A stretch of DNA of 64,000 bases, taken from assembly GCA_944389615.1 (NCBI GenBank), contig CALXNA010000001.1, positions 62,001 to 126,000 of the forward strand, written 5' to 3'. Made by a program: the position numbers and the translations under genes. Under the pieces are notes generated by a model, which ran no database searches, had not been told where the DNA came from, and was given only the letters and a program-made list of their open reading frames with translations. Shown here piece after piece: positions 1 through 11,700 of this stretch. Source of the stretch: an uncultured Anaerobiospirillum sp. Lineage in GTDB: Bacteria; Pseudomonadota; Gammaproteobacteria; Enterobacterales; Succinivibrionaceae. The stretch's first letter is position 1, and each line of letters opens with the position of its first letter.

Positions 1-3000
1 GTCTTGAGCTGATGACTCGGCCATCAAGGTTGATGTCTGCCCTTCATCCTGCTCAACTTCACCTTCTTCTGCAGCTAATAATGTTCCTTGGGAGTCAAGC
101 TGAAATAATAAATCGGCTAAAGATATTGGCACCAAAGCAGTGTTAGGATGTTGGCTGGTGCACTGATAGAGACGGCGCAGGTAGGTCGCATAGCTTGCTA
201 AAGCTAAGCTCAACTCTTCGGTACGCTTGCGGGTTTGGCAAAAGACTAGAACCCGGCTCTTGCTAAAGTCAACCTTGTTGTCGCGAATGAAGTCTATAAT
301 CGCAGCAGCACGCTGAACAAGTTGATATGTTTTTTGCTCATAATAGGTGAGGTTGGGGATTTTGGGGGTAGGCGGTACGAGCTGCGTGAAGAGACCGATG
401 TGCGGACGAATTGGATTGTAGTTAGTACCAATCTCTCCGAGCAGCTTGTAGTCTGGGCGCAGGTATTTTGTTAGATCATGGATTACCTGATCGGTCATGG
501 TCGCCGAGCACATGATGACGCTAAAGTCGTAGGTTTGGCGTAACTTAGCAATCATCTTGGCAGCATAGATGTAGTCAGGACGGAACTCCTTGCCCCATTG
601 CGATATGCAGTGCGCCTCATCGAAGATAAAGTACTCACCCTGATTGTTGTCTTGCGCGTAGCGATTGCAGAGCGTGCGCATAAAGTAGCGGCTGCGCAGG
701 CGCTCCGGGGTGACATAAAGCAAGGTGATGTCGCCAGAGCTAAGGCGCTCCATGACTTGGCGGATTTCGTGATAAGGACGATCTGATGACAAATAGTCAG
801 CATTTTTCAGTCCCTTATCCCGCAGGGCCAAGACTTGGTCGAGCATCAAGGCTTTGAGCGGTGTGATCACAATACTGAGGCGCCCAGAGAAATAGGAGCG
901 ATAACAAGCTGGGCCTTGGAATAAGACCGACTTGCCTCCGCCAGTTGGCAAGGAGATCAAGCAGTCGTTTTGATGCTTGAGAATGGTCGGCAGGGCCGCA
1001 AGCTGATAAGGTCGCCATTTGTGCCCATCAATGAACATGAAGGAGATGACATTCAGCGCTTTGCTTAGTTCCAGTTTGCTGATGCGCTCGTCATCACTGG
1101 ACAGCCGCTCCAATGTTTCTGCTTCTTGGGTTGAGTCATAAAACTGCTCAATCCAGCGCTCCGGAGTATCGTTGCTATCACGAGCAGGTTCGCGGTCGCT
1201 CGCAGTTCCATTTGCGGATGGCTCGTGAACAGCCTCGATTGCCTCTTGACTTCCGTTTTGGAGGCTACCTTGGGCTTCGTCCAGAGCTTCATCAGGCTTG
1301 TTGTTTGGAGCTTGCTCTGTGAGATCTTGGTAGATGTCGTCAAGGACAGCGAGCGCAGCTCCGGTCGCTTCGCTAGTGCTGCTGAAATATGGTGCAGCCT
1401 TTTTCTCAGCAGTACGCTTTTCTGCTGGTTGGTTGTCAAATGGTATAAGGTGGCGCAGCTCAATGGTAAAGCTGGTGGCAAATAAGTCGAGCAGGTCTGG
1501 AGCTACGCCATCATTGAGTTGTGGCTCTAGGAGGTAGTAGGAGCAGGATGGGGCGACCGTACCAAGCTTGTAATAAAGCAGTACTAGCAAGCCTTGCAGG
1601 AGCATAAGGCTTTGGGCTTGCTTGGCTTGCTCATCATACATACTACGTTCTTGTAGCAATGAGGTCAGGGACTCTAGCTCTTCATCAGGAAGCTGCGCAG
1701 CAAGAGCACTCAGACCTAACTCCATTAAGGTATGGCGTACACTATAGCCCTTGTCACCAAAACCTTCGATTAGCGTGCTGAGTGTTTGGTGAGCAGACAG
1801 TTCAAGGCTATTGATGATGATGACGGAGTCAGGCTGCAGCTTGGCTAAACTTTGGTTAGCTTCGTTTGCAGCTTGATGCTCGGCTAAGTCCGAGCATAGT
1901 GATTGCGGTAGGAGTGCACTTAAGCTGATGAGGTGCACCCTCTCTGCAAGCTGCGGCCAATTATGTTGCAGGTAAGCGCGCAGCGGCGCGATATCACGCT
2001 CGTATTCGATGAGATAGCAGATCGTGCTACTATCCGAGTCGGCGCTTACTTGGTTGAGCAGATGAACCTGATAGGCAAAATAACGCGCACGTTGCTTAGA
2101 GCCGTAGGTGTAGCGCTTTTCGATAGCATCTCTGCTGCCAAGGCTAACTTCGGCAGCAAGCTCATCTTTTATTGGACTGTAAGTGGATTGACGGTGACAG
2201 AGCTCAGGTAACGTGCTCACCAAGCAAATCTTAAGCGGAGCGCCATGAGCTGCAGTCAACGCAGATTGCGGCCACGATTGGAGACTCAAGCAGTCGCAGG
2301 AGGTGAACGCTGCCAAGTGTTGATTTACATCGATCTTTAAGGTGTAGAGATCAAAGGTGTTGTCAAGATTGCGCGATACAATGACCTGCCCAGTAGGCTG
2401 CATCTCATCAGGCAAGTTAGCTTCATTACGCTGTGTCTCTTCGTTGTGAGCTCCGTTAGGATTGAGCCCTTCAGGTTGTGCTGAGCTCGGCTGGAGCTCT
2501 TTTGTTTGGTCGGAGCTAGCCGTAGGTGACGATGCAGCATCAGTCGCTACGAGCTTGGACTGTTGCTCGGTTGTAGATTTAGCAATGTCTCTATGCGCTA
2601 GCAGCAACTGCGCAGAGAGCTCTGGGCTGATGACACTAAGTTGCTCGGCATTGGTATTGACTGCTAAGCGTAAACACAGGTTGTCATAACCATGTTCAGT
2701 ATAGAAGTGGGGCTTAACCTTCAGTGCTAAAGGCTGTGGTGCCAGATTCTCAAGCAACACTTGGGGGCTTTGTCCCACCATCAGCAAGGAGAAGGAGGTG
2801 AGCTGCTCCGGTGCAATCGCACGTAAATCGTTGATATTGCCCCAATAGGTGACTGGATAGTTTGCTCCTTGCAGCTCTGAGGTGGTTACCACTAAGGCAC
2901 TAAATGCCTTAAGATCTTCGCTGCCTAAGATGGCGCAGTACGTCTTACTTGCTGTATCTTGAGGTGATAGCAAGGTGCCTAGCAATGACTTGACCTGTGA

Positions 3001-5514
3001 TGGTAAAGCAGTGAGTGCTAAGAGTGTAGGCGCGCCTTTCAGGTGCAGACACAAGAAATCATAGAGAGTAGGGGCGGCTTCCTTGATGCTATCAATGGCC
3101 CCATAAGCGAAGTAGCGCTGTTCCCATGGCTCTGAGTCTGCGGCTTGATTAAGGTCACTTAAGGTCAATGGCGCACATTGTCCTGCGGAGATACGGCCTG
3201 TCACAAGGGCGCGCAGCGCGTCTAAGCATGCATTAGCGTTAGTCTGGAGCTCCTCGGTGCTGTTAGTTGCTTGCTGGGTAGTCCAAGTGCTTAAAGGCGC
3301 AATTGGTGCGACGCTAGCAAAAGACGAGGCCAGTGCATTCGGCCCTAAGACGAGATAGTGACTTAACTTTTCCGGCAAACGATTGATACTGGCTCCGACC
3401 TTATGGACAAGCATCATCGCCAATGGCGTATTCCATGGTCGCTTGGGCGACGTTGTTAATCGCGACTCTAAATGGGATAGCACTCGGGCCAGCTCAGGAA
3501 CTTCGAGTTGTAAGCAGGCTGTCGCTAGCTCATCGGGAGTGTTAACCAGCAGAGCAGTGTAGAGATTGTTATATTGGTCTTTGAAGCTAGGGGTATTGAG
3601 GACGTAACACAAAGCCAAAGCGCGGTTGGCTTGGGCTATTTGATCTTCTGAATCATACTGCCATTTGACGAGAGGAGCGTTTGATAGCGCCTCAGCGCAA
3701 TCTTCTACTCCCACCATGCCTAAGTAGTCCTTGAGCTCGGATGCGCCCATTACCTTGGTGATAGGGGTAATGATGGGCTCTAACTCTGGGGCAAGAAGAT
3801 CTGCTATGAGTGAACTTGAGGCAAACAGCTCATACTGGGCAAAGCGCTGTGTCTGCGGTAACAAAGCTACTAGCTCGAGGCTGTCTTGGTTGGTGACATC
3901 AAGGAGCTGATGCTTATCACTTGACTGCAGCAAGAGCTCAAGTTCATGAGAAAGCTGCGGGCGCAGCGTAGCATCATGGATCCAAGGCCGAGCCCAAGCG
4001 AGTACTAATGTGGCATTGCGCCTTTGCTCTAGAATTAACAGTGCCAGTAGTTGGGCGAGGGCTGGAAGTTGATGAGCCTTGGGCTCATCATAGCGCAGCA
4101 AGAAGCTCAAGGCTCTGATGATGTCTTCGCGCTCGTTGGTATTGCTGGAAGTGCTAGTGCAGTGGCCGTAATGAATAAGATTGAAGTATAACTTGGGCTC
4201 TAGTTTGAAATTGAGCGCGAGCAACTTCAGCACACTATTGCAGGTCTGCTGGTCAGTAAGGTCAGACTGTAAGTTCTGGATCAGTAGAAACTGCAGCTTG
4301 TCGCTATAACCTGCCAAGGCTTCAGGAGTTTGTTGCTCAAGCTGCGAGCAGAGCGCAGCTAACTCTTTTGAGGACAGCTGGGTTAAGGATTGACGCGGGA
4401 ACAGCTTTAAGCAAGTTTGTAATAGTTGAGCTGTTGTGGCATGAGCGAGAAGGCGTACATACCAAGGACGCTTACTGCCTTGGGCTGTCTGCGCGAAGGC
4501 TTGTTGGAGCCGAACTGAGTCGAGCTTTGTGACTAAGCTGAGCCAGCGCTCAAGCTGTGTAGCACTAGTTGCCTGCTCGGCTGCGTTGTCGCCGCTTGAG
4601 ATCAAGCCAAGTCCTTGAGCGAGAGTCAACAAGGCATCATTCAGCTGATGAGGTTCGTCGAGCCCAAGTAAGTAGTTAAGTAGCGTGCTTGCATTGCATT
4701 GTAATGAGATATTGAAGCCGTTTTTACTGAGCGCACTGATCTTAACTTTGGGCGAAGCGTCCTGTGCGCGAGCTCTCTGCTCTTGAGCTAGCTCCTCAGA
4801 AGACGGCCATACTATATCATCGAAACTTGCTTTGCCGTGAAGATCGTCTTCTAGCTCTATGGTAATATTGTGTTGTGAGATGGCCGTGATGGTGCCAGTA
4901 ACACTAGCACCAACAGAGTGCTTTTTGGCGAAGATACGCCATGGATTAGGTTGACACTGCTTGATGCTCAAGGAGAGCCGCTTTTGGTCTGGGTCGATTT
5001 GTAAGATCTTAACCTTGATGCGTTGCCTCTTGTCAACTACCTCGCGGGGATTAAGATTGGATTTTCGCCAATCAAGTTCACTTTTGTGAACTAATCCGGT
5101 AAGGCCTTCTTTTAATGAGACAAAGCAACCAAAATCTGTCACCGAGGTCACAGTGCCTGTTACTACCGAGCCCACATGAAACTCGGTCTCAACCTGCTTC
5201 CATGGATCTTCGAGTAATTGTTTTCTGCTTAAGCTAATCTGCTCTTTGGTATCATCGATTTTGATGACCTTTGCTACAATCTCTTCGCCTTCAGTAAAGA
5301 TATCAGAAGGGTCATCAACGCGATCCCATGATATTTCTCTTTTGTGTAATAAAGCATCAACTTCCTCGTTGTCAATACTAACAAAAACGCCGAAGTTAGT
5401 GATACGTTCAATAGTGCCAGTAACGACTTGGCCCACGGTAAGATTAGTCCAATCATACTTCTTGGGCAGGGTTTGGTGTTCGTCGTCGTTTGTAGTGTTA
5501 GGCAGTAAGGTCAT
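1..5514 (-). CDS. Giant S1-S1-S1-RecQ helicase protein (3' part outside window)
   Basis: The frame is open from an ATG at 5514 to the window edge, so at least 1838 residues are present and the C-terminus is missing. Residues about 24-100, 111-187 and 199-290 are three S1-type OB folds; the first two show VTGTIERITNFGVFVS and VTGTVTSVTDFGCFVS, with DPW/NPW linkers as in ribosomal protein S1. A long, mostly helical region of unknown fold follows (about 290-1480). Then comes a RecQ-type SF2 core: Walker A PTGGGKS at about 1523-1529, DEAH at 1632-1635 followed by CISQWGKEFRPDY, and SATM. The frame is conserved between the start, Walker A and DEAH. The RecQ part closely matches the neighbouring 3802-residue protein. 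By analogy a UvrD domain may follow outside the window. S1 domains suggest RNA or ssDNA binding; DNA repair, RNA:DNA hybrid handling or defence are inferences. The gene is AT-richer than its neighbours. Confidence 0.85.
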   Translation of the reverse strand, partial: MTLLPNTTNDDEHQTLPKKYDWTNLTVGQVVTGTIERITNFGVFVSIDNEEVDALLHKREISWDRVDDPSDIFTEGEEIVAKVIKIDDTKEQISLSRKQLLEDPWKQVETEFHVGSVVTGTVTSVTDFGCFVSLKEGLTGLVHKSELDWRKSNLNPREVVDKRQRIKVKILQIDPDQKRLSLSIKQCQPNPWRIFAKKHSVGASVTGTITAISQHNITIELEDDLHGKASFDDIVWPSSEELAQEQRARAQDASPKVKISALSKNGFNISLQCNASTLLNYLLGLDEPHQLNDALLTLAQGLGLISSGDNAAEQATSATQLERWLSLVTKLDSVRLQQAFAQTAQGSKRPWYVRLLAHATTAQLLQTCLKLFPRQSLTQLSSKELAALCSQLEQQTPEALAGYSDKLQFLLIQNLQSDLTDQQTCNSVLKLLALNFKLEPKLYFNLIHYGHCTSTSSNTNEREDIIRALSFLLRYDEPKAHQLPALAQLLALLILEQRRNATLVLAWARPWIHDATLRPQLSHELELLLQSSDKHQLLDVTNQDSLELVALLPQTQRFAQYELFASSSLIADLLAPELEPIITPITKVMGASELKDYLGMVGVEDCAEALSNAPLVKWQYDSEDQIAQANRALALCYVLNTPSFKDQYNNLYTALLVNTPDELATACLQLEVPELARVLSHLESRLTTSPKRPWNTPLAMMLVHKVGASINRLPEKLSHYLVLGPNALASSFASVAPIAPLSTWTTQQATNSTEELQTNANACLDALRALVTGRISAGQCAPLTLSDLNQAADSEPWEQRYFAYGAIDSIKEAAPTLYDFLCLHLKGAPTLLALTALPSQVKSLLGTLLSPQDTASKTYCAILGSEDLKAFSALVVTTSELQGANYPVTYWGNINDLRAIAPEQLTSFSLLMVGQSPQVLLENLAPQPLALKVKPHFYTEHGYDNLCLRLAVNTNAEQLSVISPELSAQLLLAHRDIAKSTTEQQSKLVATDAASSPTASSDQTKELQPSSAQPEGLNPNGAHNEETQRNEANLPDEMQPTGQVIVSRNLDNTFDLYTLKIDVNQHLAAFTSCDCLSLQSWPQSALTAAHGAPLKICLVSTLPELCHRQSTYSPIKDELAAEVSLGSRDAIEKRYTYGSKQRARYFAYQVHLLNQVSADSDSSTICYLIEYERDIAPLRAYLQHNWPQLAERVHLISLSALLPQSLCSDLAEHQAANEANQSLAKLQPDSVIIINSLELSAHQTLSTLIEGFGDKGYSVRHTLMELGLSALAAQLPDEELESLTSLLQERSMYDEQAKQAQSLMLLQGLLVLLYYKLGTVAPSCSYYLLEPQLNDGVAPDLLDLFATSFTIELRHLIPFDNQPAEKRTAEKKAAPYFSSTSEATGAALAVLDDIYQDLTEQAPNNKPDEALDEAQGSLQNGSQEAIEAVHEPSANGTASDREPARDSNDTPERWIEQFYDSTQEAETLERLSSDDERISKLELSKALNVISFMFIDGHKWRPYQLAALPTILKHQNDCLISLPTGGGKSVLFQGPACYRSYFSGRLSIVITPLKALMLDQVLALRDKGLKNADYLSSDRPYHEIRQVMERLSSGDITLLYVTPERLRSRYFMRTLCNRYAQDNNQGEYFIFDEAHCISQWGKEFRPDYIYAAKMIAKLRQTYDFSVIMCSATMTDQVIHDLTKYLRPDYKLLGEIGTNYNPIRPHIGLFTQLVPPTPKIPNLTYYEQKTYQLVQRAAAIIDFIRDNKVDFSKSRVLVFCQTRKRTEELSLALASYATYLRRLYQCTSQHPNTALVPISLADLLFQLDSQGTLLAAEEGEVEQDEGQTSTLMAESSAQD

Positions 5515-5545
5515 CGTAATGCTATTAAACTAGGGAAAAGATCAT

Positions 5546-5586
5546 CAAACATGCTGCATACCGTAGGTAAAATCATAGCATGTTTG
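5546..5586. promoter_or_regulatory. Perfect 10-bp inverted repeat upstream of the S1-RecQ gene
   Basis: CAAACATGCT (5546-5555) and AGCATGTTTG (5577-5586) are exact reverse complements separated by 21 bp, 32 bp upstream of the ATG at 5514. On the minus strand a -10-like TATGAT lies at the distal arm. This could be an operator for a dimeric regulator or an mRNA leader hairpin. The function is inferred only. Confidence 0.4.
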
Positions 5587-5723
5587 CTTGCTTGTGGCAT
5601 ATGACCGAGTCCACATTAGGAGGGACGCAATTTTGGGCATCAAGGTAACTGGGCCTGCGCGGTCAACAGTGTCTTTTATGACGGTTGCGCAGCATCATGC
5701 GTTGACTAACACTGCTCCATTGC

Positions 5724-8700
5724 TCAATGGGGCGTGCCGCGTCCGGCCAAGGTCACAAGGTAGCAATAGCCGCGCGCGCGCGTCTCGGGGGCCCAGTACG
5801 AAGCGTAGAGCGTGAGGTTGAGGCTGTGGGCTAAGCTGGCGCGCACCTGCGGATCGCTCAGGTCGGGCTCAGCCTCCTCAAGGTCGAGCTGGCCTTGCTC
5901 GGCTAAGGCCTCTTGCAGGCGCTTGATGTCGGATTGCACCGTGTCTTCGTACGTCCAAGCCACGATGTTGTTGATAAACAGGCCGCTTAGGTAGTTGACA
6001 TGGTGCGTGAGCATCTGAGCGCGCAGCTTACTTTTCTGCGAGAGGCGGCCAATGGTGAACCATGGGGCGCCGTAAGGGCTCGCGGCTTGGTGCTGAATGT
6101 AGCACTGCTCGCCTTGGGCCACCAACAGCACCGCATCGTGCGGCTTGACCATGCGCGCGAGGTAGTCGTTGGCGCCACTGCGCGCGGCGGTCGCGTTAAA
6201 GGAGATGACGTAGTTATCGAGGCTATCGTCGTTTTCGCTCCACAGCACGGTGTTCTCGGGGTTGAGGTAGCGCGTCTGAGCGTCTAAGGCCCGTTCGCGT
6301 TCGCCGTAGTAGACATACAAGAACTTGCGCGCGCGGGTGTAGGCCACGTAGTAGAGGCAGCGCTCTTCTGCCAAGTCCGCTTGCTCATCTTGCCCTAAGG
6401 ACAGGCTTTGGGCGGCGCTGAGCGCCTGCTCGTAGCTGTAGTAGCGGTTGGGCTCAAAGCGCAGCTGGTTGGGCTCAGCTCGCACATAATCATGCTGCAT
6501 CAGCGGCAGATCGGCAGAGCTTGGCGGAATGATAACCATATCGTACTCAAGGCCCTTGACCTTGTGCATGGTTGAGAGGGTCAGGCTGACGCGCTTTTGT
6601 GCCACTAAGTGGTGGCGCGCCATGCTCTCATAGAGCTTGTAGCACTGGCCGCCGTCGTCTTTTGAGAGCAGGTCGGTGTAGTACTCATAGAGGTCTGCCC
6701 ACGTGTAATCAAGGCCCGTCATCATGGTGGCGCTAAAGCTCAAAGCAAGACAATAGGCCATATCAAGGCGCACTTGATCCCAGTTAGGGTAGCGCGCCAT
6801 CAGGCTTTGGGTCAGGAGCTTGAGCGCTTGCGCCGCATCACGCTGGGCATAGGTCGTGAGCTGGGCGTAGAGCTGCTCGAGGCTTAAGTCCTCAAGGTGC
6901 GCCAAGGCAAGGCCGGTGCTCTGCTCCTTGGTTAGCATGAGCTGGGTGCTGAGATTGAGCTTTTCTGTGCCTAAGCGCTTGATGAAGTGGCAGAGGGCAT
7001 AGAACTCGCGCTCGCGCCAGAGCGCGACGCTGCTGGCGCTTTGCAGCCGTATCTCGACCTCGGCCAAGGCCTCTTCGGGTAGAGCCCTAATTTGCGCTAA
7101 GGCGCGGTAGACCTCGTTATTGGTTCTAAAGAAGAGCGCGATGCTTTCGACCCGGCGGTACTTGCTCTGCAGCAAGAGCTCATCGGCGCTTTGCGGGCGC
7201 GGCACCTGCGGTGGGCGCTCGTGCGCCGTATCTGGGTGGTCTTTTTGGGCGGCGGCACTATTGGCGCTGAGCGCGGCCGCGGCAAAAATCAGCTGCTCGT
7301 AGCGGGCGCTGGCCTCACTGTCTTGCAGGCCCAGCTGCGCTGCCGCTTCGCGCGCTAAGACTTGGGCCTGCTCATTGCGCTGGTGCACAAAGCGTAGAAT
7401 GTTGCCTAAGTCCTGCTCCCAAGCGCGCAGCTTGCCGGTGCCGTGCTGGGCGCGTTGGGCTGCGGCAGCGGTGACGTCAAAGAGGGCGCAATAGCCCACG
7501 TCCTGAGGGGCATAGCGCGTCAGCAGCGGGGCGCTGCAGGAGGTGTAGTTGGGGTTGAGCGCGTAGGGCGCGGCCCGGGCGAGAATCTGCGGAAACGAGC
7601 GATAGTTGAGCTTGAGGCTCATCGTGCTCGGCTCAAACAGGCGCTGCAGGTCGCGATAGTAGGGCTCAGGGCCTAAGCAAGCAGCGTACTCAGCCGCACT
7701 AAGGGTGGGCTTGCTGTTGGGCTGGTACCCTGTGGCCGCTTGGGCGCTGGGGTCTTGCAGCATGTTGGCCACGCGGTTGAAGCCGTAGATGCTCTGGTTG
7801 ATGTCACCGATAGTGAAGAGATAGAGCGGGGTGAGGTAGCACTGCTTGAGCAGGTGCAAGAGCTCAAGGCGTGCGTGGGTGATGTCTTGGAACTCATCGA
7901 TCATGATGTAGCGCAAGGCGGCAAAGCGCTTGATAAAGAGCTGCGGCTGCGCCTTGAGCCGGGCGATGAGGGTGCATTCCCAATCTTGCGGGTCGAGCTC
8001 GTTGAGCTCAGAGCCAAGGCAGACCTTGGCTAAGCTGTGGAAGGTGAAGATCGCCAGTTTGCGCCCGATCTTGCGCAGGCCCAAGTTGGTAAAGAGGCGG
8101 TCTAAGCGCGTCTTAAGCTCCACGACCACGGCGCGGTTGTAGGCTAAGATCAACACCGCCTCGGGGGCGACGTGATCGTGGTAGATCAGGCGCACGCAGC
8201 GCAAGGCGAGCAGATGCGTCTTGCCTGAGCCTGGACCTGCCATCACATTGAGGCTGAGGTCGGCCGGGCTTTGATAGACCGCCCATTGCTCGGGGTTGGC
8301 GCGCAGCTGCTCTTCGGCTAAGGCCAAGTTCGAGGCGGTGATCTCGCTTAAGATCGAGCTGTTGGCATCGGAGAAGTTACCGATGTGCTTGATGTAATCG
8401 CCGTAGTCTTTGGACTTAAAGAACTCCTCGATGAAGAGGCGGCGCTTGGCGTCGGGCACTTCTTGGCAGTAGACCTGCATCAGGGCAAGGCGGGCGCGCT
8501 TAAACTGGGCCAAGGCCTCAAAGTTCTGCTTGCGCTGGAAAAAAGGCGATTCAATGCCGGAGGCGCTATCGAGCGCCAAGCTGACGCTCTCGGCGGTGAG
8601 AGTGAGCTCATAGCCGTAGCTGATCAGGGCCGAGTGGCGCACCAAGCCGATGGCTTGCAGCAAGGACAGCAGCTTTTGGAAGTAGCTGTAGGTACTAAGC

Positions 8701-11700
8701 TCGCTCTTGAGCTCTTGGAACCAAGCGCGGGCGTGGTTGCGCGCTAAGGTCAGCTCGTAGTTGTTTAAGAGCGCCTCGCTGGACTCATGGCGCAGGCCCA
8801 AGGCAAAGACGAGCTCGGCCCAGTTACTCAAGATGCTCGGCACCGTGATGGTCGGCTCGGGCGTGCTCGCGCCTTGGGCTAGACTCGCAAAGGTCACGGC
8901 GGTGGTTGTCACCGGATTTAAGCCTGAAGTGCGGTTGAGCTCTGTGAGCAGGCGCCAGCTGTCCTCATAGAGCAGGTCGAGCATGAGGTAGAAGGCATCG
9001 CTCCACGTCTTGACGATTAAGGCGCCCTCGCCTGAGGTGCCTGCGCCTGCGGTGCTCGCGCCTGAGGTGCCTGCGCTTGCGGTGCTCGCGCCTGAGGTGC
9101 CTGCGCTTGCGGTGCTCGCGCCTGAGGTGCCTGCGCTTGCGGTGCTCGTGCCTGAGGTGCCTGCGCTTGCGGTGCTCGTGCCTGAGGTTCCTGCGCCTGA
9201 GGCGCCCGCGCCTTGCTCGGGCGTGACCTTGGTGAGCTTGACCTGCGGCATCAGCTGCAGCAGGGCGCTGACGCCTGCGGTGACATCAGGCAAGAGGTGG
9301 TGCTCAAGGTAGTAGTTAAGGTCACGCTTGCGACTGCTGACCCACGGCACCGGCGGATTGGTAAAGCCGGTGGTGGCCAAGTCTTGGGCGTAGGGCTCAA
9401 GGAGCTCGCGCAGTGTGCGCAACAGCCACTGATTGGTGAAGGCTAAGCCTTGGTCGTCGGCGGTCGGGGGCTGGGCGCAATAGTGCTCATAGGAGCGCTC
9501 TAAAATGGTCAGTCCCAGCCGTAAGGTGAGGTTGAGGTGCGGCAGCACCGGCGCGCTCAGCGCCGGGACTGTTTCGTACTTGCTGAGGTAGTACTGCACC
9601 TCCGCTTGGTTGAAGCGGCGTGGATAGTCGGCGCCTTGGCCGAGGTTAAAGCTCAGGCTAAAGGGCAGGTGCAACGTCAGGGCGCCTGCGGCCATCAGCT
9701 CGATTAAGGCATTGACGGTGCTTGCGAGCGTGAGCCGCTGCTTGAGCGGGGCGTTGTGATTGCACTGCTGCAGGAAGTATTGCAGGTCAAAGATAAGCGC
9801 GACCTGCTCGGGTAGATCGGTGGCCGCACTGAGCTCGGGCTCATTGGTGGCGCGTACTGGGGTGATATCTTCGTCTTCGTGGCCATGGTAGGCGGCATCG
9901 AAGTTACTGAGCTGGGCGTGCAGTACCACCATGACGCAGCGCGTCGCCCACTCCAAGCGAGCGTCACTGCGCTCGTTGGATCCTGCGTGGAGCTCGTCGT
10001 TGTAGGCAAAGGTCAGCACCGCATTGGGCTCTTGCAGAGCTTCCCAAATTTTCGTGAAGCGTGGGCGGTGTAGTGTCAGCTGGAGCGGGCACGGCGCGCG
10101 AAAGCCGAGCTTAATGCGCCCCATGTCTTCTAAGTGATAGAAGAGCAGGGTGCTGTTGTGCGCCATGGCCTTATTGCTGATATTCTCCGGATCGCTCGGC
10201 GTCAGTACCTGCTCGACGCTGCGGGCAAAGAGGTCGGAGGGCACGACCACCGGCGTGGTGACGGCCTCCGGCAGCGGGCCGAAGCGCGCGACATAGGCGC
10301 GTACCAGCTCGTCGGCGAGCATGATTTGATCCCAGCTGATCAATGACTTGTTGAGGCGCTCCATCGCCTGATCAAAGTCCTCTTGGTGATAGAGGCAGAT
10401 GGCAGGCAAGAGGGCCCGCGCGCCGGTAGCGGGATCGAGCGGAAAGGCCGCTTCATATTGAGCCTGCGAGCGCCCGGCGCGTCCGACTTCTTGCAGGTAG
10501 TCCTCAAAGACCCCTGACGGCGTGGCATGCAGCACGTAGTGGATGTTGGGTAGATCCATTCCCATGCCAAAGGCCTTGGTCGAGCACAGCACGTACAGTG
10601 GCTGATTGCTGGTGAGCATGCTCTGCTCGGTGGCGGCACCGCGCTCTAAGCTTGCCACATTGTCGTTAAACCAGAGGGCGTGGCGGTTTTTGACCTGCGC
10701 GGCGATGACCCGGGCGTCGTTTTCTTTGTAGCGGGTGAAGACATGCTCACGGGCGCGGGCGCTCATTTGGGCATGAAAAAAGCCCACATGGCCTTTGAGC
10801 TGCAGCAGCGGGTCGTCAGCCGGAATATTCGTGAGGTCGCAGCACAGCTCGTGCGGGGCATAAGTGAAGGTCGAGGACGCTGGTTCTTTTGCTTCCGGGT
10901 CAAAGAGTTCATCTAAGCTGCTGACCTGCCCATAGCGCTCATTGTCTTGGACTTCGGCCTCAGCGCCGAGCGAGGTGCTCGCGGCATCACTCAGATCCTC
11001 TTGCTCTTGAGCGCTGTGCTGGGCGCGCTCGGCTTGGTTATCGCTCTCGCTCTCGAAGAGCGGCGCCGGTTGGTCGTTTAAGCGCGCTAAGACCTCGGTC
11101 AGCGGTACCGGCTCAAAGGTCAGGCCCGGATGGCGCTGTTGGTAGCGATAGAGGTAGTGTAAGTGCTCGACATAGCTCTCTAAGGCGAGGCAGACATCTT
11201 CGGTGCTGTGGCGCAGTTGGCAGAAGATCAACATGCGGCTTTGAGCAAAGTCGATGTGTTGGCTGCGGATAAAGGTGATGATAGCGGCGACGCGGGCGTT
11301 GAGGTCGCTTGGCACTTGCTGGGTGCTCAGGCCAATGTGGGGGCGAATTGGATTGTAATTGGTGCCAATCTCCCCTAAGAGCAAGTGGTTGGGCCGCAGG
11401 TATTGCTCTAAGTCGGTGATGACTTGGGTGGTCATGGTCGCCGAGCACATCACGACGCTAAAGTCGTACTCAGCGCGTAGCTCAGCGATGAGCTTGGCGG
11501 CGTAGATGTAGTCGGGCCGAAACTCCTTGCCCCATTGGGAAATGCAGTGGGCCTCATCGAAGATGAAGTATTCGCCCTGCTTGCCATCTTGCTCATAGCG
11601 CTCCTTGAGTAGCTTAACAAAGTAGCGGCTACGCAGGCGCTCCGGGGTGATGTAGAGCAAGGTGGTCACGCCCGAGCGCACGCGCTCCATGACTTGGCGC

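Noticed and set aside
9010..9312. Plus-strand frame of 100 residues with Val-Pro-Ala repeats
   Set aside because: It is the antisense of the minisatellite in the giant helicase gene; the repeat length (multiple of three) keeps several frames open.
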